A stretch of 64,000 nucleotides of DNA from Duganella guangzhouensis (GTDB lineage Bacteria > Pseudomonadota > Gammaproteobacteria > Burkholderiales > Burkholderiaceae_D): positions 124,001 through 188,000 of the forward strand of contig NZ_WKJK01000003.1 of NCBI RefSeq assembly GCF_009674535.1. The letters are read 5' to 3'. Under the pieces are notes generated by a model, which made no database searches, was not told the origin of the DNA, and saw only the letters and a program-made list of their open reading frames with translations. A program made the translations under genes and the position numbers. This document shows, piece after piece, positions 37,036-46,751 of this stretch (position 1 is the first letter of the stretch; each line of letters opens with the position of its first letter).

Positions 37036-39255
37036 ATGTTGACGTCCCCGGTTTCCACGGCCCCGAAACTCCTGGTCCTGACACTGTCGCTGCTGTTCGC
37101 GGGGATGGCGCGCGCCCAGATTCAGGAAGTGACGGTGACTGCACAACGCGCGCCATCACTGGAATCTAAAACGCCGGTGGCGATGACCGCGCTCGACGCG
37201 GCACAACTCAACGAAGCCGGCATCGACAACCCAGCCGCGCTGGGCGCGCGCCTGCCCAATGTGGAACTGGATAACGCCGCCGACGGGCTGCGCATCACCA
37301 TCCGTGGCGTCTCCAATGCCGACACCACCGAAAAAGGCGATCCCTCGGCCGCCTTCCTGCTGGACGGGATTTATATCGCCCGCCCGCAAATTCAGAATCT
37401 CAGCTTCTACGACCTGGAACGGGTGGAAGTGCTGCGCGGCCCGCAAGGCACGCTATACGGCCGCAATACCACGGCCGGCGTGGTCAGTGTAATTTCGAAG
37501 GCGCCGGTGAACCGCTTCGAAGCCAGCGTCGCCACCGAAATCGGCAACTACGGCAGCCGCAAGGCCAGCGCCATGCTCAATGTGCCGCTCAACGAGGCAC
37601 TGGCCGTGCGTGCCGCGCTGGCCTACAACTACCACGACAGCTATCTGACCAACGCCCAGCACACCACGCATACGCTGGGCAAAGACCGCGACGACTTGTC
37701 GGCGCGCCTGTCCGCCAAATGGAAGATCAACCACGACGCCACGCTACTGCTGCGCTATGACCACAGCCAGGTCGACGACAACAACGACAGCTTCGTCCCT
37801 GACACCAATTTCTACCGTGGCGTGGCCGGCGGCCATCCGGTCTGGAATGGCGCGGACACCGGCGCGCAGCTAACCAATCGCTTCGTGCCACCCAACGCCG
37901 TACCTGAGCAAGGCTACAGCCACAAGACCACCTCCGGCATCGGCGCCGACCTGACCTGGGATCTTGGCCCGGCCACGCTGTACTATCTGGGTGCGCACCT
38001 CAGCTATCAACACGAGGCGCTGGCCAACTTCTATTACCGCGTGGCGCCCACACTGGCGCTGGGCGTGCGCCAGAACTTCAGTGGCGACTACACACAGAAC
38101 TCGCACGAACTGCGGCTGGCCAGCAATGGCGACGGCCCGCTCAGCACTCAGGGCGGCGTCTACTGGTTCCGCGAAAACTCGGCGCAGACCTACACCTTCC
38201 GCGACCTGGAACCGCTTGGCCTGCCGCCCTATTATGTGTTCCCGCACGGCCCCACCGTTTCGACCAGCAAAGCCTTGTTCGGCCAGGCCACCTACGCCGT
38301 CACCGATAAGCTGCGCGCCACCGCCGGTGCGCGTTACACCGAGGATGACAAATCGCGCGTCGGCTCGACCAACTTCCAGCAAGGCGCGGTATTCAATCCG
38401 GCCACCGACTTCGCGCTGTTGAACGCGGCCAGCCTGCACACCCACCAGACCACCTGGCGACTGGGCGCCGATTACGATCTGGCCCCGGCCACGCTGCTGT
38501 ACGGCGCCATCGCCACCGGCTACAAGGCCGGCGGCTTCAATGACGGTTGCCTGGCTGGCTCGGTGCAACTTGGGCTGCAATGTCCGGCCGCGCTGGCGGT
38601 GCCTGCGCAGACGCTGTTCTATCAGCCGGAAACCGTGCGCTCCTACGAAGCCGGATTGAAAACCCGCTTCTGGCAAAACCGCGCCACGCTCAACCTGGCC
38701 GCCTTCCACTACGACTATCGCAACCTGCAATTGTCCGGCGTCGCCTTCGTCACCGGCGCACCGCGCTTTGTGACCGCCAACGCGGGTGAGGCCGACGTCA
38801 AAGGGCTGGAAGCCGAAAGCCAACTGGCGCTGACCGCGCAAGACCGCATCAACTACGCGCTGGCGCTGCTGGATGCGCAGTACGCCCGCTACAGTCCCGA
38901 CGGCGTGCACGACTGGGCTGGCCATCACCTGGACCGCTCGCCCGCGCACACCCTCACGCTGGGCTATGAGCACCGCTTCCATCTGGCAGCCGGCGAACTG
39001 GCGGCCAGCCTGCGCGCGCGCCGCAGTGCTTCGTCCGTCATCGCCGTGCCGACGCAGTTGCTGGAGTACCGCATTCCAGCCTACACCGAAAGCGACGCCT
39101 CGCTGCACTACCGCCCGCGACATGGCCAGTGGAGCGTGCTGGCGCGCGTCAAGAATATTGAAAACAAAGTCCGTCCCATCGCCATCGACAGCTTCGGCAT
39201 GACCGTGCCAAGCGACCCGCGCACGGTCGACCTGCGACTGGACTACCGCTTCTGA
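37036..39255 (+). CDS. TonB-dependent outer-membrane receptor
   Basis: A 739-residue receptor with a signal peptide (about 1-28), a TonB-box-like segment (EVTVTAQR), a plug domain (about 45-160: RITIRGVSN, RVEVLRGPQGTLYGRNTTAGV) and a beta-barrel ending in DLRLDYRF with C-terminal Phe. It has no STN signalling domain. Similar CirA/FhuE-type receptors import siderophores, cobalamin or sugars; substrate unknown. It is followed after 4 bases by a 7TMR-DISM hybrid kinase, which may report its cargo. Confidence 0.93.
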   Translation: MLTSPVSTAPKLLVLTLSLLFAGMARAQIQEVTVTAQRAPSLESKTPVAMTALDAAQLNEAGIDNPAALGARLPNVELDNAADGLRITIRGVSNADTTEKGDPSAAFLLDGIYIARPQIQNLSFYDLERVEVLRGPQGTLYGRNTTAGVVSVISKAPVNRFEASVATEIGNYGSRKASAMLNVPLNEALAVRAALAYNYHDSYLTNAQHTTHTLGKDRDDLSARLSAKWKINHDATLLLRYDHSQVDDNNDSFVPDTNFYRGVAGGHPVWNGADTGAQLTNRFVPPNAVPEQGYSHKTTSGIGADLTWDLGPATLYYLGAHLSYQHEALANFYYRVAPTLALGVRQNFSGDYTQNSHELRLASNGDGPLSTQGGVYWFRENSAQTYTFRDLEPLGLPPYYVFPHGPTVSTSKALFGQATYAVTDKLRATAGARYTEDDKSRVGSTNFQQGAVFNPATDFALLNAASLHTHQTTWRLGADYDLAPATLLYGAIATGYKAGGFNDGCLAGSVQLGLQCPAALAVPAQTLFYQPETVRSYEAGLKTRFWQNRATLNLAAFHYDYRNLQLSGVAFVTGAPRFVTANAGEADVKGLEAESQLALTAQDRINYALALLDAQYARYSPDGVHDWAGHHLDRSPAHTLTLGYEHRFHLAAGELAASLRARRSASSVIAVPTQLLEYRIPAYTESDASLHYRPRHGQWSVLARVKNIENKVRPIAIDSFGMTVPSDPRTVDLRLDYRF

Positions 39256-39259
39256 TCCC

Positions 39260-42200
39260 ATGCTGAACCATCTGGCCCGCTATCTGTTACTCATCCTCGC
39301 GCTGGTGCTGGCGCCCGCTACCGCCATGGCGGGTGGCGGTCCCTTGCTGCTGGATGGGCGGCACGATCATGTCGAACTCTGGCCCGCCGTCAAAATGCTA
39401 AGCGACCCAGGCGGCAAACTGACACCCGGGCAGGCGCTGAACGCGGTCGAACACTATGCCCAGCCCAATTCCGCCTACGCCACACTGGGCGTGCACAAAG
39501 ACGTGGTGTGGCTGCGCATCCCCATCGTTTCGCAAGCGTCCGGCGACGCCGAATGGATACTGAATATCGACTACGCGGTGCTGAACCGGGTCGACGTGTA
39601 TGTGGCCGACGGCGGTCGCATGGTCGATCACCAGGTCATCGGCAATCTGCAAATACCGCCGGACGGCGAGCCGCGCCCACGCACGCCGGCGGCGCTGCTG
39701 CACCTGCCGAGTGGCGGCGAGCGCGTGCTGCTGCTGCGGGTGCAGAACGTCGGTTCGCTGATACTGCCGATCAGTCTTTCGCGTCCGGCCACGTTCCATG
39801 GCGCCGCGCTGGACGAGCAGATGCTGCAAGGCGTGCTGACGGGTCTCAGTCTGTGCCTGCTGCTCTACAGCCTGGCGCAATGGGTCACGCTGCGCGAACC
39901 GCTGTATGGCAAATTCGCGCTGCTGGTGGCCGGCACCACACTGTTTTCGCTTGAGTTCTTCGGCCTGGGCAACCAGTATCTGTGGAAGCACAACGAGTGG
40001 ATGAGCATCCACGCCGGCGGCCTGTTCGCGCTGACCGCGTCCTGCGGAGCTTACCTGTTCGTCGAGCAGGCGCTGGCGCGGCCGGGCAAGGACCGCATCT
40101 TCAGCCGCCTGATGAAAGGCGGCGCGGCGCTGTGCGTCATCAGCGCATTGGCCTACATCAGCGACATCATGAGCGTGGAAACGCTGGTCATCATCGTCAG
40201 CACGCTGGGCGTGATGCCGATGCTGCTTGGCCTGCCCGGCGCCTATTTCCGTGCCCGTCGCGGTGATGCGGTCGGCATCTACTTCCTGATCGGCTGGGGC
40301 GTCAGCTTCGCGTCGTCCGCGATGCTGAGCCAGGTCATCGCGGGCCAGGTCGACGCCAATTTCTGGAGCATGCACGCGCTGCAGTTCGGGAATATCTTCG
40401 ACATGCTGGTGTTCACCCGCATCCTCGGCCTGCGCACCAAGGCCATGCAAAGCGCCATGCTGCGCGCGGAGGAAGCCACCCGCACCAAATCCGAATTCCT
40501 GGCCCATATGAGCCACGAGATCCGCACCCCGATGAACGCCATCATCGGCATGAGCCGGCTGGCGCTGATGACGGAGCCCAGCCCCAAGCTGCAGAACTAC
40601 CTCGGCAAAATCCTGGGCGCCGGCGAGCATCTGCTGGCGGTCATCAATGACATTCTCGACTTCTCCAAGATCGAAGCCGGCAAGCTGGGACTGGAGTCGA
40701 CATCGTTCGAATTGCAGGAGATGCTGGACCATCTGGCCAGCCTGACCATCATCAAGTCCGACAGCGCGCGGGTTGAATTCAAAATGCGTGTGGATGGCAG
40801 CGTACCACCGCGTTTGATCGGCGATCCGCTGCGCCTCAGCCAGGTGCTGCTCAACCTGACCAGCAATGCCGTCAAGTTCACCGAGCGCGGCGAAATCGTG
40901 GTGACGGTGGAGTTGATGGACAAAACCGCGGAAACGGTGGCGCTGCGCTTTGCGGTCAACGACACCGGCATCGGCATGCGGCCGGCGCAGGTGGCGGGCC
41001 TGTTCCAGTCGTTTAACCAGGCCGGCGCCACCATCACGCGCAAGTACGGCGGCACCGGGCTGGGGTTGAGCATTTCACGCCAGTTGGTTGAGCTGATGGG
41101 TGGCGACATCCAGGTCACCAGCACGCAGGGCATCGGCAGCCGTTTCAGCTTCATCATCCGCCTCGGCATTGCCGACAACAGCAGCGCGCCGGTGGACTGG
41201 CCGCTAGCGCCGCAACAACCGGCGCGTGAACTGCGCCGCTCCGACCATGCCGGCCTGGCGATGCGCGACCTGTCGGCGCTGGACGGCGCACGCATCCTGC
41301 TGGTCGAGGATAATGCCAACAACCGCGAGGTGGCGCTGGACTTCCTGTCCGCCGCCCGCATGCAGATCGACATCGCCGAACATGGCGGCGAAGCGGTGCG
41401 CATGGTCGAACAGACCGACTACGACCTGGTGCTGATGGACGTGCAGATGCGCGAAGTGGATGGCCTCACCGCTACCCGCCGCATCCGCGCCATGCCGCGC
41501 TGCCAGCACCTGCCGATCGTCGCCATGACCGCCTACGCCATGGCCGGGGACCGCGACAAGAGCCTGGCCGCCGGCATGAACGACCACCTCACCAAGCCGA
41601 TCGCGCCGGAACAGCTGTTCCGTGCCCTGATCAAATGGATACCGCCATCGCGGCTGACGGCGCGGCGCGCCCACATCGACGCCACGCTGCAGGCGGCGCC
41701 ACCGCCGGCCGATTACACCAGCGGCGGCCCGTTGCCCGCCATCCCGGGCGTCGACTGGCAGATGGCGCTGCAAAGCGTGGACCGCCAGCGCGCACGCCTG
41801 GACCGCCGTATTCGCGGCTTCCTCAACGAATACCGGCCTGCCGCGCAAGCGGTGCGCGAGGCGGTGGCCAGCGGCCAGCACGATATCCTGCATGGCATCA
41901 CCCACAACCTGAAGTCGACCGCCGGCTACATCGGCGCCTTCCATCTGGCCGATCTGGCGCAGGCACTGGAACAGGCGCTGCGCGAAGGCCGTCAGGACCG
42001 CATCCCGATGCTGGCGAGCGAGCTGGCGGAGAGCCTGCAGGTGGTGGTCGGCGGCCTGGCGCGGATGAGCGAGCCGACGCCGGTGCCGCGTTATCGCGAC
42101 GATGACGTCACGCTGCTGATCACCCGGCTCGAAGCTTATCTGCGCGCCGACGATGCCCGCGCCGAGGACGTGCTGGCGGAACTGCGGGCGCTGCCGGCGG

Positions 42201-42328
42201 TCCTACCCCATGCGGCCCTGCTGACCAGCGTGCAGCGCGCCGTCGACGAGATCGAGTATCAGGCCGCGCTGGCACCGCTGAGCGCACTGGTGCGCGCCCT
42301 GCAAACCGAAACGGAAGCAAGCGCATGA
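39260..42328 (+). CDS. 7TMR-DISM hybrid sensor histidine kinase with receiver and Hpt domains
   Basis: A 1022-residue kinase. It has a signal peptide (about 1-24), a 7TMR-DISM extracellular jelly-roll (about 45-180), seven transmembrane helices (about 185-400), HisKA with H419 in MSHEIRTPMNA, HATPase (GTGLGLSIS), a receiver with D727 (LMDVQMREVDG) and a C-terminal Hpt with H882 (HNLKSTAGY). The DISM domain is thought to bind carbohydrate-like ligands. It lies between the TonB receptor and a REC-GGDEF gene, with ATGA overlap to the latter, so the Hpt probably phosphorylates that regulator. Confidence 0.94.
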   Translation: MLNHLARYLLLILALVLAPATAMAGGGPLLLDGRHDHVELWPAVKMLSDPGGKLTPGQALNAVEHYAQPNSAYATLGVHKDVVWLRIPIVSQASGDAEWILNIDYAVLNRVDVYVADGGRMVDHQVIGNLQIPPDGEPRPRTPAALLHLPSGGERVLLLRVQNVGSLILPISLSRPATFHGAALDEQMLQGVLTGLSLCLLLYSLAQWVTLREPLYGKFALLVAGTTLFSLEFFGLGNQYLWKHNEWMSIHAGGLFALTASCGAYLFVEQALARPGKDRIFSRLMKGGAALCVISALAYISDIMSVETLVIIVSTLGVMPMLLGLPGAYFRARRGDAVGIYFLIGWGVSFASSAMLSQVIAGQVDANFWSMHALQFGNIFDMLVFTRILGLRTKAMQSAMLRAEEATRTKSEFLAHMSHEIRTPMNAIIGMSRLALMTEPSPKLQNYLGKILGAGEHLLAVINDILDFSKIEAGKLGLESTSFELQEMLDHLASLTIIKSDSARVEFKMRVDGSVPPRLIGDPLRLSQVLLNLTSNAVKFTERGEIVVTVELMDKTAETVALRFAVNDTGIGMRPAQVAGLFQSFNQAGATITRKYGGTGLGLSISRQLVELMGGDIQVTSTQGIGSRFSFIIRLGIADNSSAPVDWPLAPQQPARELRRSDHAGLAMRDLSALDGARILLVEDNANNREVALDFLSAARMQIDIAEHGGEAVRMVEQTDYDLVLMDVQMREVDGLTATRRIRAMPRCQHLPIVAMTAYAMAGDRDKSLAAGMNDHLTKPIAPEQLFRALIKWIPPSRLTARRAHIDATLQAAPPPADYTSGGPLPAIPGVDWQMALQSVDRQRARLDRRIRGFLNEYRPAAQAVREAVASGQHDILHGITHNLKSTAGYIGAFHLADLAQALEQALREGRQDRIPMLASELAESLQVVVGGLARMSEPTPVPRYRDDDVTLLITRLEAYLRADDARAEDVLAELRALPAVLPHAALLTSVQRAVDEIEYQAALAPLSALVRALQTETEASA

Positions 42329-43239
42329 ACTTCGCGGGAACCCAAAAGGTATTGGTGGCCGACGATGACATCGTCAATCGCCAGGTATTGGCCGAGCTGC
42401 TCAAGCCCGAACACACGGTACTGCTGGCCAAGAACGGCGCGCAGGCGCTGGAACGCGCGATGCGTCATCTGCCGGACCTGATCCTGCTCGATGTGGTGAT
42501 GCCGGACATGGACGGTTACGAAGTGCTGCGCCGCCTGCGCGCCGATGCCCAGACCGCGCACATCACCGTCATCTTCATCTCCGGCCTGGGCCGGCCGGAG
42601 GACGAAGCCAATGGCCTGAAGATGGGCGCCGCCGATTACATCTCCAAGCCGTTCAACTCGACGGTGGTGATGGCGCGCGTGGCCATGCATTTGCAGATGG
42701 TGCGCCAGCGCCGCATGCTGGAGCATCTGGCCCACGTCGACGGCCTGACCGAACTGGCCAACCGCCGTCGCTTCGATGAAGTGTACGAAGCCGAATGGCA
42801 GCGCAGCCGCCGCAACGGCCGGCCATTGTCGCTGGCGCTGCTGGATATCGACGCCTTCAAACAATACAACGACCATTACGGCCATCCGGCCGGCGACCGC
42901 GCGCTGCGCGCCGTGGCCCGCACCACCGCCGCCGGCCTGCGCCGCCCGGCCGACCTTGCGGCGCGTTACGGCGGCGAGGAGATGGTCTTGTTGATGCCGG
43001 ATACCGAGGCGGCGCAAGCGCAGCAGGTGGTCAACAGCGTGTGCAGCGCGATCGCCGAATTGCAGATTCCGCACCAGGCATCGTCGGTGGCGCCGATGCT
43101 GACCGTCAGCGCCGGCGGCGCTACGCTCAACGCGGCGGCCGTCGAAACCGGCGCCGAATTGTTCGCGGCCGCCGACGCGCTGCTGTATCAGGCCAAAAAG
43201 GCCGGCCGCAATCGCGTCGAATGGCGCTTGGCCGGTTGA
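42325..43239 (+). CDS. Response regulator diguanylate cyclase (REC-GGDEF)
   Basis: A 304-residue protein. The receiver (about 8-125) has phospho-acceptor D56 in LLDVVMPDMDG. The GGDEF domain (about 135-300) has an intact active loop GGEEM (216-220), the metal-binding LLDIDAFKQYND, and the inhibitory site RPAD (207-210) exactly five residues before the loop. It should make c-di-GMP when phosphorylated and be product-inhibited. WspR-like in layout. Translation is coupled to the hybrid kinase upstream (42325-42328). Confidence 0.95.
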   Translation: MNFAGTQKVLVADDDIVNRQVLAELLKPEHTVLLAKNGAQALERAMRHLPDLILLDVVMPDMDGYEVLRRLRADAQTAHITVIFISGLGRPEDEANGLKMGAADYISKPFNSTVVMARVAMHLQMVRQRRMLEHLAHVDGLTELANRRRFDEVYEAEWQRSRRNGRPLSLALLDIDAFKQYNDHYGHPAGDRALRAVARTTAAGLRRPADLAARYGGEEMVLLMPDTEAAQAQQVVNSVCSAIAELQIPHQASSVAPMLTVSAGGATLNAAAVETGAELFAAADALLYQAKKAGRNRVEWRLAG

Positions 43240-43240
43240 A

Positions 43241-46200
43241 TCAGGCGATCCGCCGTACCCGGAACTGTTCCACCTTCTGTCGCGACAGCGTGGTGCGGAA
43301 GCCGAAGTAGCCACCGCCGACCAGCGGCCCGGTTGCGCTGAAATACTCCTTGTCGTCCACGTACAGCCGCGTACCGCGCGCATCGACTACGATGCGGATG
43401 CGGTATGGCCGGTTGGCCTTCAGCAGATAGTCCGGTGCCAGATACTCCTGCAGCAGCTTGCGCTCGTTGCCGTCGTAGTAGCGGAAGCGCGAGGTGGTGT
43501 TGGTGTTGCCGCCGATGCCGGCGTAGAACATGCGCAGCTTGTCGTAGTCTTCGAACTTGCCGGATTGCGTGAAGCCTTGCGGTAGCTGCGCTTCCCAAAA
43601 GAAGTTCAGGTCTGACAGCCGCGCGTCCGAGAACACAGTGCGCGTGAAGCTGATTTCGTAGTGGCCCAGCAGTTGCTGGCGCAGCCAGACGGTTAGCCCG
43701 CGCGGCGCGTTCAGTATCAGCGCGCCATGTTCGGTGTAGGCTGCGGTGGCGGCTTGGCCGGCTTCGTCCTCCACCGCCCAGCTTTGCGGGTCGAAGCGGG
43801 TGAAGTCATCGCGCGCCAGTTCCACGCCCTGCGCCTGCAAGGCCAGCAGCCCGATTGCGCCCAGCCCCCATTGCGCGACGGCGTTGGTGGATAGCGACGG
43901 CGCCTCTTCCACTTCGTTGAGCACCAGTGGCGGCGTCACCCGGCGCGATACCAGATCCTTGTCGCGCAGGCCTGCCTTGCCTTCGTAGAATTGTGCCCAG
44001 GCGCGCTTCAGCATCGCCTCGTCCTGCTGCTGCACGGCGGTGTAAGCCAGCAGGCGCGCGTGGCCCTGGCCCAGATTCAGCTTGCCCAAATCTTGTCCCA
44101 GCTCGGCCTTCTGCTGTTCCGGCGTGGCGCTGTACAGGCGGCAGTAACGCAGCCAGGCGTCGCGGAAGGCCGGCGCCGGCACGGTGCGTATCAATTCGCT
44201 GCAGATTTCGGGCAGGCCGAAGACAGCGCTCAGGTGCGACACGTTGATCTTCGCGGCCGGGTCCAGCGCGAAGGCGCCAGTGCGCAGGTCCATCACGCCG
44301 CCGCCGGCCAGGAAGCCCAGCGGCTGGGCGGCGATGCTGGTCATGCTGTTCACCAGTTTGTCGCGGTATTGCGCTTGGCCGGTGCGTTCCCACTCGGTGA
44401 ACCAGGCGGCAGCTACGGCGCCCCAGTCGGTGCCGAAGGAGACGCTGGCGTGTGTATCGGGTTCACTGGCCGGCGCCTGCTGGCCGATCTTGCGGCCGGG
44501 GATGATGGTGCGCAGGCGGTCGACCGCGTTGACCTGTTCGCGCAGCAGGTCGCCCACGCGCTCGTCGGCGCTCAGGTAATAGAAGAAGCGGCGGTTGATG
44601 GCGGTCGATACGCGCAGTTGTTTGGCACTGTCGCCCCAGTGCTGGACGCCGTGACGCGTGCCGAGTGGACTGTATGGGCCGATGTGGTGGACATCGACTT
44701 CGCCGGTGTGGCGGGTCATGGCTTCGGCCAGGCGATACGCGTCGGCGCGGCCACTGTGCAGGTAGTAGTGCCACAGCCAGATTTCGGTGCTGAGTTCCGA
44801 GTTATCCCACGCGAAGCCGCCCACGTCGTAGCGCCAGACGTGGCGCTGCGCATCGTAGGTGTGCATCACGTCGCCGTAATCCCAGAAGCCGTACCAGCGG
44901 CGGTCTTCAACCTGATTGCGGTAGAAGTCGAAAGTCCAGGCCAGTTGCTGTTCCAGCTTTGATGGCTTGGCATCGGCGGGACTCCAGTATTCGCTGAACA
45001 CGCCGGCGCTGTAGATGCGCTGCGGCGAGGCTGTCAGCACCGGCGGCGACTGGATGCGGCGACTGATGGCGGCCAGTTGCTGATGCGTCGGCGTGGCAGG
45101 CAGCAGTTGCAGTTCCAGTTCGCTGGTGCGGGCGACGCCGTATGGTGTGCCGAAACCGGGTTCGTAGTCTTCGTAGGTGATGTCGAGCGCGTCGCGCTGT
45201 TTGGCGTGGTCGGTCTCGCCCATGCCGTTGTGGTAGAAGCGCAGGTCCATGCCCTGGGCGTTGGGCGCCCATAGCCACAGGGTGACGCTGGCTTCGCTGG
45301 TTTCGGCGCCGTGGATGTCGATCTGGCCAGGGTAGCTTTGCCAGAAGTTGCGGATGCCGAAGGCGATGCCGCCGTCCGGCGTGCCGAGGTAGCCGGTGCC
45401 ACCGGCGCGGTTGCCGCTGGCGGCGTGTATCCAGCCGCTGCCTTTGCCGGTGCGCTTGCTGATGCTGTAGCCGTCGGGGTGCGATTGCAGCAGCGAGTAG
45501 TGGCCGAAGGCGGGGATGTAGCGCAGGTTTTTGCTGACTGCCGGCGGGATGCTGGCGGTTTGCACGGCGTGCCCTTGCAGTTGGGCTTCCGCTGCTGCGC
45601 CACCGTCGCGACGCAAGCCGGTGAGACCTTGTACCGCTTCCGAGAACACGCCGCCATTGGCGCCGGTGAAGCGGATGTGGCGGTCGTACAGCGGCGCTTC
45701 CAGCGGCACTGCGAAGCGCAGGCCGACGCCGCGTATGCTCAGTTTCTGTGGATCGGCATCGTAGGTCAGTGTGTGGACGATGCGGATGGTGTCGGCATTA
45801 CGATAGAAGTACAGGCGGGCCACGAATGGCAGCAGGCTGGCGCCATCCTTGTGGCGGTGCGTGCCGGTGATGCGGATGACGGCGCGTTGGGTCCCGTTCT
45901 GTTCCAGCGTGGTGCTTTGGATGATGCTGTCGTAGCTGCGGCGGGCGGTGGTGTCATCATCCGCGATGTCGTCGGCCAGCAGGACCAGGTGGCCATTGCG
46001 CAGCAAAGGCTTGCCCTGTCGCCGCGCCTCGCGCAGCAGGATGCCGCCATCGGTCGCCAGCGTGCATTGCAGCGGCCCGGTGTCGACCGCGATGCCGTCG
46101 CGTCCCCGCTCGGTCGCCAGCAAGCCTGTGCCCGCCCCCGCTGCCGCGCTAGCCCCCGCGTCGGCGCGCGCTGCGTCCGCGTTCGCGTGTCCCGCCACGT

Positions 46201-46738
46201 CCAGCAACGGCCGCAAAGCAAAGCGCGCGGCCGGCGGCGCAGTGCCGCCCGCCGCCGCTCCAATACCACCAGGCGCAGTCGCCACAGCGCCGGTGACGGA
46301 CGATGCCAGCAACGACGAGCCGTCGCGAGCCGTGCTGGCCGCTGCCGCACCGGCCAATTGCGGCGCCAGCGCATGGGCGGACCATTTCAGGCTGCCGTCC
46401 GGCCAGTAAGCCAGCGGCCACGATTGCACCGCCGCGCCATCCCGCGCCGTCGCGGCGAGCGGGCGCAGGGCGAATTGTGCATCGGCGGGGACGCGGCCTT
46501 GTGGCCACGGCACGCCCCACGTCGCGCCCTGGAAGCTCTCCGGCGCGCCGTCCAGCCACTGCAGCAAGGTCTCGCCGGGCAGCAGGCCCGCCGCATCCGA
46601 CGCATCCGACGCAGCGCTCGCGCCGGACGCCACGCCGCTGGCGGTATTGCCAGCCACCGCGCCATCGCTCAACGCCACGCCGCTGCCCAGCAGCGCGGCC
46701 AGTTTAAAGAACTGCCTCCGTTCGAGCGATGCGCTCAT
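43241..46738 (-). CDS. Exo-rhamnogalacturonan lyase family protein (PcRGLX/YetA-like)
   Basis: A 1165-residue protein exported by a Tat-like signal (ERRQFFKLAALLGSG). The opening domain LLQWLDGAPESFQGATWGVPWPQG (58-81) matches the RIFT-barrel of the PcRGLX/YetA group. A central beta-sandwich and an alpha/alpha toroid (about 550-950; YDVGGFAWDN, HHIGPYSPLG) follow, and then a C-terminal jelly-roll-like domain. Characterised PL26 members remove units from the rhamnogalacturonan-I backbone. Residues 129-212 are an Ala/Gly-rich insertion between domain strands. It is the last gene of the fecI-fecR-receptor operon, with AAGGAG before the ATG. Enzyme activity is inferred from family. Confidence 0.8.
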   Translation of the reverse strand: MSASLERRQFFKLAALLGSGVALSDGAVAGNTASGVASGASAASDASDAAGLLPGETLLQWLDGAPESFQGATWGVPWPQGRVPADAQFALRPLAATARDGAAVQSWPLAYWPDGSLKWSAHALAPQLAGAAAASTARDGSSLLASSVTGAVATAPGGIGAAAGGTAPPAARFALRPLLDVAGHANADAARADAGASAAAGAGTGLLATERGRDGIAVDTGPLQCTLATDGGILLREARRQGKPLLRNGHLVLLADDIADDDTTARRSYDSIIQSTTLEQNGTQRAVIRITGTHRHKDGASLLPFVARLYFYRNADTIRIVHTLTYDADPQKLSIRGVGLRFAVPLEAPLYDRHIRFTGANGGVFSEAVQGLTGLRRDGGAAAEAQLQGHAVQTASIPPAVSKNLRYIPAFGHYSLLQSHPDGYSISKRTGKGSGWIHAASGNRAGGTGYLGTPDGGIAFGIRNFWQSYPGQIDIHGAETSEASVTLWLWAPNAQGMDLRFYHNGMGETDHAKQRDALDITYEDYEPGFGTPYGVARTSELELQLLPATPTHQQLAAISRRIQSPPVLTASPQRIYSAGVFSEYWSPADAKPSKLEQQLAWTFDFYRNQVEDRRWYGFWDYGDVMHTYDAQRHVWRYDVGGFAWDNSELSTEIWLWHYYLHSGRADAYRLAEAMTRHTGEVDVHHIGPYSPLGTRHGVQHWGDSAKQLRVSTAINRRFFYYLSADERVGDLLREQVNAVDRLRTIIPGRKIGQQAPASEPDTHASVSFGTDWGAVAAAWFTEWERTGQAQYRDKLVNSMTSIAAQPLGFLAGGGVMDLRTGAFALDPAAKINVSHLSAVFGLPEICSELIRTVPAPAFRDAWLRYCRLYSATPEQQKAELGQDLGKLNLGQGHARLLAYTAVQQQDEAMLKRAWAQFYEGKAGLRDKDLVSRRVTPPLVLNEVEEAPSLSTNAVAQWGLGAIGLLALQAQGVELARDDFTRFDPQSWAVEDEAGQAATAAYTEHGALILNAPRGLTVWLRQQLLGHYEISFTRTVFSDARLSDLNFFWEAQLPQGFTQSGKFEDYDKLRMFYAGIGGNTNTTSRFRYYDGNERKLLQEYLAPDYLLKANRPYRIRIVVDARGTRLYVDDKEYFSATGPLVGGGYFGFRTTLSRQKVEQFRVRRIA

Positions 46739-46751
46739 CCTGCCATCTCCT

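Noticed and set aside
40501..40570. DNA repeat shared by hybrid kinases (around 121-180 and 40501-40560)
   Set aside because: The similarity is conserved coding sequence of the HisKA H-box (SHEIRTPMNA), not a mobile or duplicated element.
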